From Leucobacter weissii (GTDB lineage: Bacteria > Actinomycetota > Actinomycetes > Actinomycetales > Microbacteriaceae), in assembly GCF_017565745.1 (NCBI RefSeq), contig NZ_JAGDYM010000009.1:124001-188000 (forward strand): 64,000 nucleotides of DNA, in the 5' to 3' direction. The notes beneath the pieces are model-generated. The model did no database searches, was not told where the DNA came from, and saw only the letters and a list, made by a program, of their open reading frames with translations. This document shows positions 24,568-34,168 of the stretch, in pieces. How positions within the stretch are numbered: the first letter of the stretch is position 1; each line of letters opens with the position of its first letter. The position numbers and the translations under genes were made by a program.

Positions 24568-25518
24568 ATGGCCGTCATCGAGAACTCGAAGATCACCATC
24601 GTCGGCGCCGGTTCCGTCGGCTCCTCGGTCGCCTATGCCGCGCTGATCCGGGGCTCGGCACGGCACATCGTCCTCTACGACATCGACACCGCCAAGGTCG
24701 AGGCGGAGGTGCTCGACCTCGCGCACGGCACCCTGTTCGCCGGCTCGGGGGACATCGTCGGGGGCAGCGACATCGGGGCCGCCGAGGGCTCGCATGTGGT
24801 CGTCATCACCGCGGGAGCCAAGCAGAAGCCGGGCCAGAGCCGCATGGAGCTCGCGGAGGTCAACGCGGGCATCATCAGGACGCTGATGCCCCAGCTGCTC
24901 GCCGTGGCCCCCCGCGCGATCTACGTCATCGTCACGAACCCCTGCGACGTGCTCACCGTCATCGCTCGGGAGGTCAGCGGACTGCCCGCCGAGCGCGTGT
25001 TCTCCTCCGGCACGGTGCTCGACACCGCCCGGCTGCGCTGGCTGCTCGGACGTCGCGCCGGCGTCTCGGCGGCCAACGTGCACGCCTACATCATCGGAGA
25101 GCACGGCGACACCGAGTTCCCGCTCTGGTCGAGCGCCATGATCGGGACCGTCCCGGTCCTGGAGTGGGCCACGCCCGACGGGGGTCGCCTGACGGTCGGG
25201 GAACTGGATCGCATCGCGGTCGACGTGCGCGACGCGGCCTATCAGGTGATCCGGGGCAAGGGCGCGACGAACTACGCCATCGGGCTCTCCTCGACCCGCA
25301 TCGTCGAGGCCGTCCTGCGCGACGAGCAGGCGGTGCTCCCGGTCTCCACCGTGCTCGAGGGCTTCCACGGCGTCGACGGGATCGCCCTCTCCGTGCCGTC
25401 GCTCATCACGGCGGCGGGAGCATCGCCGGTGCGCGAGACCTGGTTCTCCGCGAACGAGCTCGAGCTCTTCGGCCGCTCGGCCGACGCGCTGCGCGACGCG
25501 ATCGGCGGAGTGCGCTGA
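24568..25518 (+). CDS. ldh: L-lactate dehydrogenase
   Basis: A 316-aa NAD-dependent enzyme interconverting pyruvate and lactate. ATG 24568 gives MAVIENSKITIVGAGSVGSS with the GxGxxG dinucleotide motif. Q86 (AGAKQKPGQSRMEL) is the lactate-type specificity residue; malate dehydrogenases have Arg there. IVTNPCDVLT and the catalytic H179 (IIGEHGDTEFPLWSS) are intact. It stands alone, divergent from trpE and convergent with hisI, and shares a terminator that includes its stop codon. Confidence 0.95.
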   Translation: MAVIENSKITIVGAGSVGSSVAYAALIRGSARHIVLYDIDTAKVEAEVLDLAHGTLFAGSGDIVGGSDIGAAEGSHVVVITAGAKQKPGQSRMELAEVNAGIIRTLMPQLLAVAPRAIYVIVTNPCDVLTVIAREVSGLPAERVFSSGTVLDTARLRWLLGRRAGVSAANVHAYIIGEHGDTEFPLWSSAMIGTVPVLEWATPDGGRLTVGELDRIAVDVRDAAYQVIRGKGATNYAIGLSSTRIVEAVLRDEQAVLPVSTVLEGFHGVDGIALSVPSLITAAGASPVRETWFSANELELFGRSADALRDAIGGVR

Positions 25519-25538
25519 AACCCGCCGAGCGGGTTCAG
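25515..25538. terminator. Compact bidirectional terminator between ldh and hisI
   Basis: AACCCGC (25519-25525) pairs with GCGGGTT (25529-25535) around CGA. CTG (25515-25517) and CAG (25536-25538) extend the stem past a bulged A. Both stop codons (25516-25518 and 25535-25537) lie inside the hairpin. There is no T-run. Confidence 0.6.
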
Positions 25539-25891
25539 GGCGCGGAGCGGGCCGCGGGCAGCTCGCGGTCGGTGAAGCAGCTCCGCGTGCCGGTGTGGCA
25601 GGCCGCGCCCACCTGGATCACGCGCACGAGCAGGGTATCCCCGTCGCAGTCCATCGAGACGCCGCGCACGTACTGCAGGTGTCCCGAGGTGTCGCCCTTC
25701 CGCCAGTACTCGCCGCGCGAGCGCGACCAGAAGGTGACCCGCCCCTCCGTCAGCGTGCGGCGCACCGCCTCCCGGTCCATCCAGGCGAGCATCAGCACCT
25801 CGCCCGACTCGTCGTCCTGCACGATCGCGGGCAGCAGGCCGTCCCGGCCGAACACGAGGGCGTCGAGCGCGTCCGCGACGTCGCCGCTCAT
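25535..25891 (-). CDS. hisI: Phosphoribosyl-AMP cyclohydrolase
   Basis: A 118-aa metal-dependent enzyme for the third step of histidine synthesis. [39 protein letters not shown], the metal-binding DCDGD and CHTGTRSCF are all intact. It is the single-domain form; the pyrophosphohydrolase (hisE) is separate. ATG 25889-25891 overlaps the hisF stop (ATGA). Confidence 0.97.
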   Translation of the reverse strand: MSGDVADALDALVFGRDGLLPAIVQDDESGEVLMLAWMDREAVRRTLTEGRVTFWSRSRGEYWRKGDTSGHLQYVRGVSMDCDGDTLLVRVIQVGAACHTGTRSCFTDRELPAARSAP

Positions 25892-26661
25892 CGCGTCGCA
25901 CTCCGCACCGGGTATCCGGATGCCGCGATCGCGTCCTTCACCTCGCCGATGGTGAAGACCCCGTCGTGGAACACCGACGCCGCGAGCACCGCGTCGGCGC
26001 CGGCATCGACCGCCGGCGCGAAGTGCTCCAGGCGCCCGGCGCCGCCCGAGGCGATCACCGGCACCGAGGCGATCTCGCGCACCCGCCGGGTCAGCTCCAG
26101 GTCGAAGCCCGCCAGCGTGCCGTCCGCGTCCATGCTGTTGACCAGCAGCTCCCCGGCGCCGCGGGAGACGCCCTCCGCGGCCCACTGCAGGGCGTCGAGC
26201 TCGGTCTCCCGGCTCCCGCCGTGCGTGGTCACGACGAAGCCGCTCGGCGTGCGCGGCGAGCGCTTCGCGTCGAGCGACAGCACGAGCACCTGGGACCCGA
26301 AGCGATCCGCGATCTCGCCGATCAGCTCGGGCCTGGCGATCGCCGCGCTGTTGACCCCGACCTTGTCCGCGCCGACGGCGAGCAGCCGGGCGACGTCCTC
26401 GGCGCTGCGCACCCCTCCGCCCACCGTGAGCGGGATGAAGACCTGCTCGGCGGTGCGCCGCACGACGTCGTAGGTGGTGCTGCGGTCGTCCACGGTCGCG
26501 GTGACGTCGAGGAAGGTGAGCTCGTCCGCGCCCTGGTCCGCGTAGCGCGCGGCGAGCTCCACGGGATCGCCCGCGTCGCGCAGGTTCAGGAAGTTGACGC
26601 CCTTGACCACCCGGCCGGCGGCGACGTCGAGGCAGGGGATCACACGCACGGCTACGCTCAT
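25888..26661 (-). CDS. hisF: Imidazole glycerol phosphate synthase cyclase subunit
   Basis: A 257-aa TIM barrel that makes imidazole glycerol phosphate and AICAR from PRFAR and ammonia. The catalytic acids are D12 ([14 protein letters not shown]) and D131 (SLDAKRS). [20 protein letters not shown] and VIASGGAG are the two phosphate sites. Its partner hisH and the isomerase hisA are not adjacent. It starts 14 bp after the hisG stop, with AGGA shortly before the ATG. Confidence 0.97.
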   Translation of the reverse strand: MSVAVRVIPCLDVAAGRVVKGVNFLNLRDAGDPVELAARYADQGADELTFLDVTATVDDRSTTYDVVRRTAEQVFIPLTVGGGVRSAEDVARLLAVGADKVGVNSAAIARPELIGEIADRFGSQVLVLSLDAKRSPRTPSGFVVTTHGGSRETELDALQWAAEGVSRGAGELLVNSMDADGTLAGFDLELTRRVREIASVPVIASGGAGRLEHFAPAVDAGADAVLAASVFHDGVFTIGEVKDAIAASGYPVRSATR

Positions 26662-26675
26662 CGTCCTGGGCCTCC

Positions 26676-27518
26676 TCAGAACCGCGCGGCGTGCACTTGG
26701 GTGACGAAGATGCCCTTCGCCCCGAGATCGTGCAGGCGGTCCATCACCTCGTTGGCGTCGTCGCGGTGCACCATCACCCGCACGGCCACCCAGCCGTCCT
26801 TGTTGAGGGGGGACACCGTGGGCGACTCGATGCCGCTCGCGATCTCCGTCGCCGCCTCGATCAACGAGTCGGGCAGATCGTACTCCAGGATCACGTACTT
26901 GCGGGCCACGAGCACGCCCTGCAGGCGGCGCAGGAGCCGATCGGTGCCCTCGCGGCGCTCCGGTCCGCCGATCAGCAGCGCGGTCGACTCGAGGATCACC
27001 GGCCCGAAGATCTCGAGCCCGGCGGCCCGCAGCGTCGCGCCGGTCGAGACGACATCAGCCACGGCGTCCGCGACGCCCAGCTCGACCGCGGACTCGACGG
27101 CCCCGTCGAGTTTCACCGTCACCGCCTCGACGCCCCGCTCCCGCAGGAAATCGTCGACGAGCTTGGGATAGCTGGTCGCGACGCGCCTGCCGTCGAGATG
27201 CGCGATCTCGCGGATCTCGCCCTCGGCCGGTGCCGCGAAGCGGAAGGTCGAGTCGGCGAAGTCGAGGGCAGAGATCTCGACGGCCTCGGAACCGGAGTCG
27301 AGCAGCAGGTCGCGCCCGGTGATCCCGACGTCGAGCGCCCCGGAGCCGACGTAGGTCGCGATGTCCCGCGGCCGGAGGTAGAAGAACTCGACGTCGTTGC
27401 GCGCATCGCGATGCACGAGCTTGCGGGCGTCGCGTCGGCCGCTGTAGCCGGCTTCCGCGAGCATCTCGGCAGCGATCTCGGACAGCGAGCCCTTGTTGGG
27501 AACCGCGACGCGGAGCAT
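26676..27518 (-). CDS. hisG: ATP phosphoribosyltransferase, long form
   Basis: A 280-aa first enzyme of histidine synthesis joining ATP and PRPP. The catalytic part runs to about 200 ([70 protein letters not shown]). Residues about 210-280 form the ACT-like domain that binds histidine for feedback inhibition, so it does not need a HisZ partner. ATG 27516-27518 follows hisE by 42 bp. Confidence 0.97.
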   Translation of the reverse strand: MLRVAVPNKGSLSEIAAEMLAEAGYSGRRDARKLVHRDARNDVEFFYLRPRDIATYVGSGALDVGITGRDLLLDSGSEAVEISALDFADSTFRFAAPAEGEIREIAHLDGRRVATSYPKLVDDFLRERGVEAVTVKLDGAVESAVELGVADAVADVVSTGATLRAAGLEIFGPVILESTALLIGGPERREGTDRLLRRLQGVLVARKYVILEYDLPDSLIEAATEIASGIESPTVSPLNKDGWVAVRVMVHRDDANEVMDRLHDLGAKGIFVTQVHAARF

Positions 27519-27560
27519 ATCTCGGTCTTTCTTCAGAGGTGGCGGATCGGGACTGACGGA

Positions 27561-27824
27561 TCAGAGGTGACGGTAGACGTCCTGCAGGCTGAGCCCCTTG
27601 GCGAGCATGAGCACCTGCAGATGGTAGAGCAGCTGGCTGATCTCTTCGGCGCAGGCCTCGTCGCCCTCGTGCTCGGCGGCCATCCAGACCTCGGCCGCCT
27701 CCTCCACGATCTTCTTGCCGATGCTGTGCACGCCCGCATCGAGACGCGCGACCGTGTCGCTGCCCTCCGGCCGGGTCTCGGCCTTCTCGCTGAGCTCGGC
27801 GAACAGCGCATCGAATGTTTTCAC
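27561..27824 (-). CDS. hisE: Phosphoribosyl-ATP pyrophosphatase
   Basis: An 87-aa MazG-fold enzyme for the second step of histidine synthesis. [20 protein letters not shown] and [20 protein letters not shown] carry the Glu residues that bind magnesium. [20 protein letters not shown] completes the fold. I chose GTG 27822-27824 (MKTFDALF) because homologues begin this way; an in-frame GTG two codons upstream is possible. It begins 6 bp after rpe. A TAGGAT at 27833-27838 looks like a -10 but includes the rpe stop codon, so it may be chance. Confidence 0.95.
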   Translation of the reverse strand: MKTFDALFAELSEKAETRPEGSDTVARLDAGVHSIGKKIVEEAAEVWMAAEHEGDEACAEEISQLLYHLQVLMLAKGLSLQDVYRHL

Positions 27825-27830
27825 GATCAC

Positions 27831-28505
27831 CTATCCTAGCGCCGTGTGCCGGTGGTCCGCGGCGGCGGCGCGGAGCTCGGCGATGCGCTCCTCGGGCACG
27901 CCGCCGTAGACCGCGGATCCCGCCACGAAGGTGTCGGCCCCCGCCTCCGCGGCGATCCCGATGGTGTCGACCGTGATGCCGCCGTCGACCTGCAGCCAGA
28001 CGTCGAGGCCGTGCGCCTCCCTGGCCGCGGCGAAGCGGCGCAGTTTCGGCATCGTCTCGGACATGAAGGACTGCCCGCCGAAGCCGGGTTCGACGGTCAT
28101 CACGAGCACCTGGTCGAATTCCGGCAGGAGCTCCAGGTAGGGCTCGGGATCGGTGCCCGGCTTCAGCGCGATCCCGGCACGGGCGCCGATCTCGCGCAGT
28201 CGGCGGGCGAGACGGACCGGATCCGCCGCGGCTTCCGCGTGGAAGGTGACGGAGAACGCGCCCAGCTCGGCGTAGCCCGGAGCCCAGCGATCGGCGTCGG
28301 CGATCATCAGGTGCACGTCGAGGGGCACCGGGGAGACCGCCTGGATCCGCTCGACGATCGGCGGCCCCATCGTGAGGTTGGGGACGAAGTGGTTGTCCAT
28401 CACGTCCACATGCACGAGGTCGGCGCTCGCGATGCGCTCGAGCTCCGCCTGCAGGTTCACGAAGTCCGCCGAGAGGATGCTGGGGTTGATGCGCTGGGCC
28501 GTCAC
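27831..28505 (-). CDS. rpe: Ribulose-phosphate 3-epimerase
   Basis: A 224-aa TIM barrel of the pentose phosphate pathway, interconverting ribulose-5-P and xylulose-5-[40 protein letters not shown] (metal-binding His and Asp), [20 protein letters not shown] and LQVDGGI are present. GTG 28503-28505 overlaps the rarA stop (GTGA). Its position before hisEG links pentose phosphate supply to the PRPP-consuming pathway only by gene order. Confidence 0.97.
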   Translation of the reverse strand: MTAQRINPSILSADFVNLQAELERIASADLVHVDVMDNHFVPNLTMGPPIVERIQAVSPVPLDVHLMIADADRWAPGYAELGAFSVTFHAEAAADPVRLARRLREIGARAGIALKPGTDPEPYLELLPEFDQVLVMTVEPGFGGQSFMSETMPKLRRFAAAREAHGLDVWLQVDGGITVDTIGIAAEAGADTFVAGSAVYGGVPEERIAELRAAAADHRHTALG

Positions 28506-29884
28506 CCGTCCAGCTTAGGGCCACTTCCCCGCGTGATCCGCCGGATCCTCTCCAGCCGCTCGGCGACCGCGCGCTCGTTGCCGTGCTCGCTCGGCCGGTA
28601 GTACACCCGATCACGGAGCTCGTCGGGCAGGTGCTGCTGCGTCACCACGCCGCGCGGGTCGTCGTGCGGGTACCGGTAGCCCTTGCCGTGGCCGAGCCGC
28701 TTGGCGCCCGGATAGTGGCCGTCGCGCAGCGGCTTCGGCACGCGCCCGAATCCCCCCGCGCGCACATCGGCGATCGCACCGTCGATCGCGACGATCACGG
28801 CGTTGGACTTCGGCGCCGTCGCGAGGTAGAGCGTGGCCTCGGCCAGCGGGATGCGCGCCTCCGGCAGACCGATCAGCTGGGTGGCCTCCGCAGCGGCCAC
28901 CGCGATCGGCAGGGCCTGAGGATCGGCCAGCCCGATGTCCTCCGCCGCGTGCACCATGAGCCTGCGCGCGATGAACCGCGGATCCTCCCCCGCCTCGATC
29001 ATCCGCGCCAGATAGTGGATGGCGGCATCGGGGTCGGAGCCCCGGATCGACTTGATGAAGGCGCTGATCACGTCGTAGTGCTCGTCGCCCTGGCGATCGT
29101 AGCGCAGCAGGGCGCGGTCGATGGAGGCCGCGACGACCTCGGCGGTGACGACCGGAGGCGGCGCGTCGGCCCCCTCCGCCCCCTCCTCCGCCGCGGCCGG
29201 ACGGGCCAGCACGGAGGCCGCCGCGGCCTCCAGCCCGGTCAGCGCCCGCCGGGCGTCGCCCGAGGCCACCTGCACCAGAGCCGCAACCGCCTCGTCCTCC
29301 ACCTCGACCGAGCCGCCGAGCCCGCGCGGGTCCTGCACGGCGCGGCCGATCAGCCTGGTGAGATCCTCGTCGGCGAGCGGCTCGAGGGTGAGCAGCAGCG
29401 ATCGCGAGAGGAGCGGGCTGATCACGGAGAACGAGGGGTTCTCGGTGGTCGCCGCGACGAGCGTGACCCAGCCGTTCTCGACGCCCGGCAGCAGGGCGTC
29501 CTGCTGCGCCTTGGTGAAGCGGTGGATCTCGTCGAGGAACAGCACGGTCGACACCCCGTAGAGATCGCGATCGTCGAGCGCGCGCTGCATGACGGTCCGC
29601 ACATCCTTGATGCCGGCGGTCACCGCCGAGAGCTCGACGAAGCGCCGTCCGCTCGATCCCGCGATGGCCTGGGCGATCGTGGTCTTCCCCGTTCCCGGCG
29701 GCCCCCAGAGGATCACCGAGACCGCGCCGGCGGCGCCCTCCGCCTCGGCGAGGACTCGGAGCGGGGCTCCGGCGCGCAGCAGGTGCTGCTGTCCCACGAC
29801 CTCGTCGAGGGTGCGGGGGCGCATCCGCACCGCGAGTGGGGTGCTCGGCCCGCTCATCGTGCTCGGCCCGCTCGGGGAATCCAT
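28502..29884 (-). CDS. rarA: Replication-associated recombination protein A (MgsA/WRNIP1-type AAA+ ATPase)
   Basis: A 460-aa clamp-loader-like ATPase acting at stalled replication forks. It has [15 protein letters not shown], Walker [17 protein letters not shown], Walker [21 protein letters not shown], sensor 1 AATTENPSF and an SGDARRAL sensor 2. A Glu/Ala-rich loop ([12 protein letters not shown]) near residue 230 is an insertion. The C-terminal tetramerisation region ([20 protein letters not shown] and [15 protein letters not shown]) is complete. The ATG at 29882-29884 lies 6 nt after TAGCAT (29891-29896). Confidence 0.95.
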   Translation of the reverse strand: MDSPSGPSTMSGPSTPLAVRMRPRTLDEVVGQQHLLRAGAPLRVLAEAEGAAGAVSVILWGPPGTGKTTIAQAIAGSSGRRFVELSAVTAGIKDVRTVMQRALDDRDLYGVSTVLFLDEIHRFTKAQQDALLPGVENGWVTLVAATTENPSFSVISPLLSRSLLLTLEPLADEDLTRLIGRAVQDPRGLGGSVEVEDEAVAALVQVASGDARRALTGLEAAAASVLARPAAAEEGAEGADAPPPVVTAEVVAASIDRALLRYDRQGDEHYDVISAFIKSIRGSDPDAAIHYLARMIEAGEDPRFIARRLMVHAAEDIGLADPQALPIAVAAAEATQLIGLPEARIPLAEATLYLATAPKSNAVIVAIDGAIADVRAGGFGRVPKPLRDGHYPGAKRLGHGKGYRYPHDDPRGVVTQQHLPDELRDRVYYRPSEHGNERAVAERLERIRRITRGSGPKLDG

Positions 29885-29890
29885 GCGTCG

Positions 29891-29896
29891 ATGCTA
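29891..29896 (-). promoter_or_regulatory. Likely -10 element of the rarA-rpe-his operon
   Basis: TAGCAT on the minus strand, 6 nt before the rarA ATG. It is probably the main promoter for rarA-rpe-hisE-hisG-hisF-hisI, since all later gaps are under 45 bp. Confidence 0.45.
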
Positions 29897-30007
29897 TCCC
29901 AGCCCTGTCCGCCCCTCCCGTGTGAGCGGGGCGCTCCGTATGGCATAGTGGAGGAGCACTGCACGGTCGGCCGACGCGCCGGCATCGACGAACGACGGGT
30001 GAGCACC

Positions 30008-31228
30008 GTGAGCCAGAACGAACATCCTTGGGGACGAGTCGACGAGAATCGGACGGTCTACGTTCGCGACGGCGAGACCGAGCGGGAGGTGGGGCAGTTC
30101 CCCGACGGCACCCCCGAGGAGGCGCTCGCCTATTTCGAGCGCAAGTACGAGGATCTGAAGGGCCAGGTGACCCTGCTCGAGGCCCGCATCGCCCGCGAGC
30201 TCGCCGGTGGCGACGCCTCGGAGGCGGTGGGCCATCTCCAGGAGCAGCTCCGCGAGCCGGCCGCGGTCGGCGACCTCGAGTCGCTGCGCAGCCGGGTCGA
30301 GAAGCTGGCGGGCAAGGCCGGCGAGCTCGGGGAGAAGCAGCGCGCCGAGCGCGAGGCCGCCCGCGCCGAAGCCCTCGCGAAGCGGGAGAGCATCGTGGTC
30401 GAGGCGGAGCGGCTCGCGGCTCAGCCGGAGGAGTCCGTCCGCTGGAAGGAGACGGGTGCCGCCTTCGAGGAGCTGTTCAACGACTGGCAGAGCGCGCAGC
30501 GCGGCGGCGTCAGCGTGCCGAAGGCCCAGGCGGACGCGCTCTGGAAGCGGTTCCGCAAGGCACGGCAGAGCTTCGACACCGCGCGCCGCGCGCACTTCGC
30601 CCGCGTCGACGCCGCCAACAAAGAGGTCAAGGACGTCAAGGAGCGCATCATCGCCCGCGCCGAGGCGCTCGCCTCGCGCGGGGTCGAGGGCATCCCCGCC
30701 TACCGCGGACTGCTCGACGAGTGGAAGGCGGCCGGACGCGCCAGCCGCAAGCTCGACGACCAGCTGTGGGCGCGCTTCAAGGCCGCAGGAGATGTGCTCT
30801 ACCAGGCGAAGGCGGCGGAGGTCGCCCTGCAGGACGAGGAGTACGCGGGCAACCTTCAGGCGAAGGAGGCGCTGCTCGCTGAGGCCGAGCCGCTGCTCCA
30901 GGAGACCGATCGCGTCGCGGCCCGCAAGCGGCTCACCGCGTTCCAGCTGCGCTGGGACGAGATCGGCCGGGTGCCCCGCGAAGCGCTCCGCGACGTCGAG
31001 GGCCGGCTGAAGAAGATCGAGGATCACGTGAAGTCGCTCGAGGACGAGCACTGGCGGAAGACCAACCCCGAGACCAAGGCGCGCAGCGAAGGCCTCCGCG
31101 GTCAGCTCGAGGCCTCGATCGAGCAGCTGACCGCGGAGATCGCCGCCGCCGCGAGCCCCAAGGCCAAGGCAGAGGCCGAGCAGAAGCTCGCCACTCAGCA
31201 GTCCTGGCTCGCAGCTCTCGGGGACTGA
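30008..31228 (+). CDS. DUF349 domain protein
   Basis: A 406-aa, very charged, largely helical protein with several DUF349 repeats (about residues 125-190, 200-270, 280-345; for example RWKETGAAFEELFNDWQSAQ and GIPAYRGLLDEWKAAGRASR). Function unknown. The N-terminus WGRVDENRTVYVRDGETERE is conserved in actinobacterial homologues, and long coiled-coil segments flank the repeats. GTG 30008 has GGGTGA upstream; GTG 29999, three codons earlier, is possible. A CATAGT at 29943-29948 is a candidate -10. It is divergent from rarA. Confidence 0.85.
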   Translation: MSQNEHPWGRVDENRTVYVRDGETEREVGQFPDGTPEEALAYFERKYEDLKGQVTLLEARIARELAGGDASEAVGHLQEQLREPAAVGDLESLRSRVEKLAGKAGELGEKQRAEREAARAEALAKRESIVVEAERLAAQPEESVRWKETGAAFEELFNDWQSAQRGGVSVPKAQADALWKRFRKARQSFDTARRAHFARVDAANKEVKDVKERIIARAEALASRGVEGIPAYRGLLDEWKAAGRASRKLDDQLWARFKAAGDVLYQAKAAEVALQDEEYAGNLQAKEALLAEAEPLLQETDRVAARKRLTAFQLRWDEIGRVPREALRDVEGRLKKIEDHVKSLEDEHWRKTNPETKARSEGLRGQLEASIEQLTAEIAAAASPKAKAEAEQKLATQQSWLAALGD

Positions 31229-31303
31229 CGGCGCTCCGGGGATCCGGGCCGCCGGTTATCCACAGGTATCGCCGGACGGCCCACGCTCGACGGCTCGAGC
31301 GGG

Positions 31304-31309
31304 CAGACT
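31304..31309 (+). promoter_or_regulatory. Likely -10 element of the AbiEi-like gene
   Basis: CAGACT, 6 nt before ATG 31316. A perfect TTATCCACA (DnaA-box-like) lies 40 bp further upstream at 31256-31264. Confidence 0.35.
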
Positions 31310-31315
31310 GTGGGG

Positions 31316-31912
31316 ATGCCCACCCCGCTTCCTCCCGCACCGCCGAGACTGGACCTCTGGCCCGTCGCCCTGCGGTCGGCCGAACGACTCCGAGGCACGC
31401 TCGTTCCGTGCGGGCCGGGCCTGCGCGGCGTCGGCTGGCCGGAGACGCCGTCGGTCCGCGCGGCCGCGCTCGCCGAATGGCTCGGCGACGACTGCGTGGC
31501 CGTCCGCCTCACCGCGGCCTGGATCTGGGGCGCCGCGCGCGCTCCCGGCCGTCCCCTGCGCGTCACGACCAGGGAGAGGCGCCGCAGCGCGCGCATCAGC
31601 ACCGACTGGTTGCGCATCCACGCCATGCGATGCCCCGACTCCGAGACGCTGGGGCTCTGCGGATTCCGCGTGACGACCCCGTTGAGAACCGTGCTCGACC
31701 TGCTGCACGCGCAGGAATCGTTCGATCTGCCGGAGCGCGTGGCCTGCCGACTGCTTCTGACGACGATCGAGGGCGGGTCGGCGACCGTGGCGCACAGCCT
31801 CGCCCGGCGCACGCGTCCGCACCTGCGACGCGCGCGGGAGCGCTTCGCCGGTCTCCTCGGCGTCACGGAGGACCGCCCCGGAGGCGCCCCTCACGCGCCG
31901 TTCATGCGATAG
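31316..31912 (+). CDS. AbiEi antitoxin-like / hypothetical protein, no toxin partner
   Basis: A 198-aa protein. Its layout (AEWLGDDCVAVRLTAAWIWG, PLRVTTRERRRSARISTDWL, HAMRCPDSE, GFRVTTPLRTVLDLL) resembles the C-terminal domain of type IV antitoxins of the AbiEi kind and the many actinobacterial proteins that share it. The N-terminal winged helix is not recognisable. There is no AbiEii-type nucleotidyltransferase toxin nearby, so a toxin-antitoxin role is doubtful. It starts at ATG 31316 without a ribosome site, 6 nt after CAGACT. Its last 22 bp overlap the 3' end of rel on the other strand. Confidence 0.6.
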   Translation: MPTPLPPAPPRLDLWPVALRSAERLRGTLVPCGPGLRGVGWPETPSVRAAALAEWLGDDCVAVRLTAAWIWGAARAPGRPLRVTTRERRRSARISTDWLRIHAMRCPDSETLGLCGFRVTTPLRTVLDLLHAQESFDLPERVACRLLLTTIEGGSATVAHSLARRTRPHLRRARERFAGLLGVTEDRPGGAPHAPFMR

Positions 31913-34137
31913 GCGTCGTAGACGCCCTCGATCCTGCGCACAGCCCCGAGCACGTGGTCGAGGTGCGTGGTGCTGGCCATCTCGAAGAGGAAACGGCTGA
32001 TGGCGAGCCGCGACGAGGAGGTCTGCACGGAGGCCGAGAGGATGTTCACATGGTGCTCGGACAGCACGCGGGTGACATCGGAGAGCAGCCCTGAGCGGTC
32101 GAGCGCCTCGACCTGGATCTGCACCAGGAAGACGCTCTTGCTGGTGGGCGCCCATTCGACGTCGACCAGGCGCTCGGGCTGGTTCTGCAGCGCGATGAAG
32201 TTGGCGCAGTCGGTGCGGTGCACCGAGACGCCCTGTCCCTTGGTGATGAACCCTCGGATCTCGTCGCCGGGCACCGGCGTGCAGCATTTGGCGAGCTTGA
32301 CGAGCACGTCGGCCGCGCCCTTGACCACCACGCCCGCGGTGGCCTCCCGCTTGCCGGTCCGGGCCGGGGCCGACGCCGGCACCGAGGTGGCGGCGGGCTC
32401 GACGTCGGAGACGTCGCTCTCGACGAGCGCCGTCACCTTCTCGATCACCGACTGCACGGAGACGTGGTGCTCCCCGATCCCGGCGAACAGACCGGCGACA
32501 TCGACATAGCCCTGCTGCAGGGCCACCTGCTGGATGGCCTCGGAGTTCATGATCCGGTGCAGCGGCAGTCCCAGTCTGCGCAGTGCCTTCGTCAGCTCGT
32601 CCTTGCCGAGTTCCGCAGCCTCCTCACGGCGCTCCTTGGTGAACCACTGGCGGATCTTGTTCTGCGCCCGCTTGCTCGCGACGAAGTTCAGCCAGTCCTT
32701 GTTGGGACCGGCGTTCTGCGCCTTCGAGGTGAACACCTCGACCACGTCGCCGTTCTGGAGGACGGTCTCGAGCGGCATCAGACGGCCGTTGACCCGGGCT
32801 CCCATGGTGCGGTGACCGATCTCCGTGTGCACGGCGTACGCGAAGTCGACCGGTGTCCCGCCGGCCGGGAGTCCGATGACCCGGCCCTTCGGCGTGAAGA
32901 CGTACACCTCCTTCGCGCCGATCTCGAAACGCAGGGCGTCGAGGAACTCGCTCGGATCCTCGGTCTCCGCCTGCCAGTCCGAGATGTGCGCGAGCCACGC
33001 CATGTCGTCCGAGGACGGACCGCCCTGCTGCTTCTGCTTGTACTTCCAGTGCGCCGCCACGCCGTACTCGGCCCGCTGGTGCATCTCGTGGGTGCGGATC
33101 TGGATCTCGACGGCCCGTCCGTCCGGACCGATCACGGTGGTGTGCAGCGACTGGTAGAGGTTGAACTTCGGCGTTGCGATGTAATCCTTGAACCGGCCGG
33201 GGATCGGGGTCCAGCGCGCGTGCACCGCACCGAGCACCGCATAGCAGTCGCGGATGGAGTGCACGAGCACCCGGATGCCGACGAGGTCGTAGATGTCGTC
33301 GAAGTCGCGTCCGCGCACGATCATCTTCTGGTAGATCGAGTAGAGCTCCTTGGGCCGACCGGTCACCTCGCCCCGGATCCGCGCCTCGCGCAGATCCTCG
33401 TTGATGGCGCCGATGACGAGCCCCACCAGCTCCTCGCGCTGGGGGTTCCGCTGCGTGACCAGGTTCTCGATCTCGGTGTAGAGCTTGGGCTTCAGCACCG
33501 CGAAGGAGAGATCCTCGAGCTCGGTCTTGATCGACTGGATGCCCAGCCGGTGCGCGAGCGGGGCGTAGATCTCCAGCGTCTCCTGCGCCTTGCGCTTCGC
33601 CGAGGCCTCCGGCATGAATCCCCAGGTGCGGGCGTTGTGGAGACGGTCCGCGAGCTTGATCACGATGACCCTGATGTCGCGCGACATGGCCACGATCATC
33701 TTGCGCACCGTCTCGGCCTGGGCGGAGTCGCCGTACTTGACCTTGTCGAGCTTGGTCACCCCGTCGACGAGCATCGCGATCTCCTCGCCGAAGTCGGCGC
33801 CGAGCTGCTCGAGCGAGTAGTCCGTGTCCTCGACCGTGTCGTGCAGCAGCGCCGCGGCGATGACCACCGGGGCCACCCCCAGGTCGGCGAGGATCTGCGC
33901 GACGGCGACCGGGTGCGTGATGTACGGCTCGCCGCTGCGGCGCTTCTGCTCGCTGTGCGCCTCCGCGGCCGTGCGGTAGGCGCGGTCGATGATGGTGAGA
34001 TCGGCCTTCGGCCAGCCGGTGCGGACGGTGCGCTTCAACTGCTCCACCGCGCCGGGAACCGTGCTGCGCGAGAAGATGCGCGGCACGAGGCGGCGCAGCG
34101 AGCCCGCGGCAGGCGCTCCGACGTCGTTGGTCGACAT
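31891..34137 (-). CDS. rel: Bifunctional (p)ppGpp synthetase/hydrolase Rel
   Basis: A 748-aa stringent-response enzyme that makes and degrades (p)ppGpp. The hydrolase HD domain (about 45-200) has HPVAVAQILADLGV and the metal motif ALLHDTVEDTDYSLEQ. The synthetase domain (about 240-360) has DFDDIYDLVGIRVLV and GRFKDYIATPKFNLYQSLH. The RFKD sequence is the RxKD type found in bifunctional enzymes rather than the acidic EXDD of monofunctional RelA. TGS (KEVYVFTPKGRVIGLPAGGT), the Cys pair region KCCTPVPGDEIRGFITKG and a C-terminal ACT domain follow. ATG 34135-34137 has GGAGG 8 nt upstream. It follows secF by 31 bp. Confidence 0.97.
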   Translation of the reverse strand: MSTNDVGAPAAGSLRRLVPRIFSRSTVPGAVEQLKRTVRTGWPKADLTIIDRAYRTAAEAHSEQKRRSGEPYITHPVAVAQILADLGVAPVVIAAALLHDTVEDTDYSLEQLGADFGEEIAMLVDGVTKLDKVKYGDSAQAETVRKMIVAMSRDIRVIVIKLADRLHNARTWGFMPEASAKRKAQETLEIYAPLAHRLGIQSIKTELEDLSFAVLKPKLYTEIENLVTQRNPQREELVGLVIGAINEDLREARIRGEVTGRPKELYSIYQKMIVRGRDFDDIYDLVGIRVLVHSIRDCYAVLGAVHARWTPIPGRFKDYIATPKFNLYQSLHTTVIGPDGRAVEIQIRTHEMHQRAEYGVAAHWKYKQKQQGGPSSDDMAWLAHISDWQAETEDPSEFLDALRFEIGAKEVYVFTPKGRVIGLPAGGTPVDFAYAVHTEIGHRTMGARVNGRLMPLETVLQNGDVVEVFTSKAQNAGPNKDWLNFVASKRAQNKIRQWFTKERREEAAELGKDELTKALRRLGLPLHRIMNSEAIQQVALQQGYVDVAGLFAGIGEHHVSVQSVIEKVTALVESDVSDVEPAATSVPASAPARTGKREATAGVVVKGAADVLVKLAKCCTPVPGDEIRGFITKGQGVSVHRTDCANFIALQNQPERLVDVEWAPTSKSVFLVQIQVEALDRSGLLSDVTRVLSEHHVNILSASVQTSSSRLAISRFLFEMASTTHLDHVLGAVRRIEGVYDAYRMNGA

Positions 34138-34149
34138 CCGCTTCACCTC

Positions 34150-34168
34150 CCTCAGCATTTTGCTGAGG
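34150..34168 (-). promoter_or_regulatory. Hairpin between secF and rel, next to the rel ribosome site
   Basis: A perfect 8-bp inverted repeat (34150-34157 and 34161-34168) with a 3-nt loop. It fills the secF-rel gap and its downstream arm abuts the GGAGG that serves rel. Without a T-run it is unlikely to terminate, but it could adjust rel translation or stabilise the rel end of a processed transcript. Confidence 0.4.

Noticed and set aside
27833-27838. TAGGAT as an internal promoter for hisE.
   Set aside because: It contains the rpe stop codon and lies 8 nt rather than 6-7 nt before the start; coincidence is as likely.
31256-31264. TTATCCACA as part of a replication origin.
   Set aside because: A single box, no cluster, and dnaA/dnaN are not in the window.
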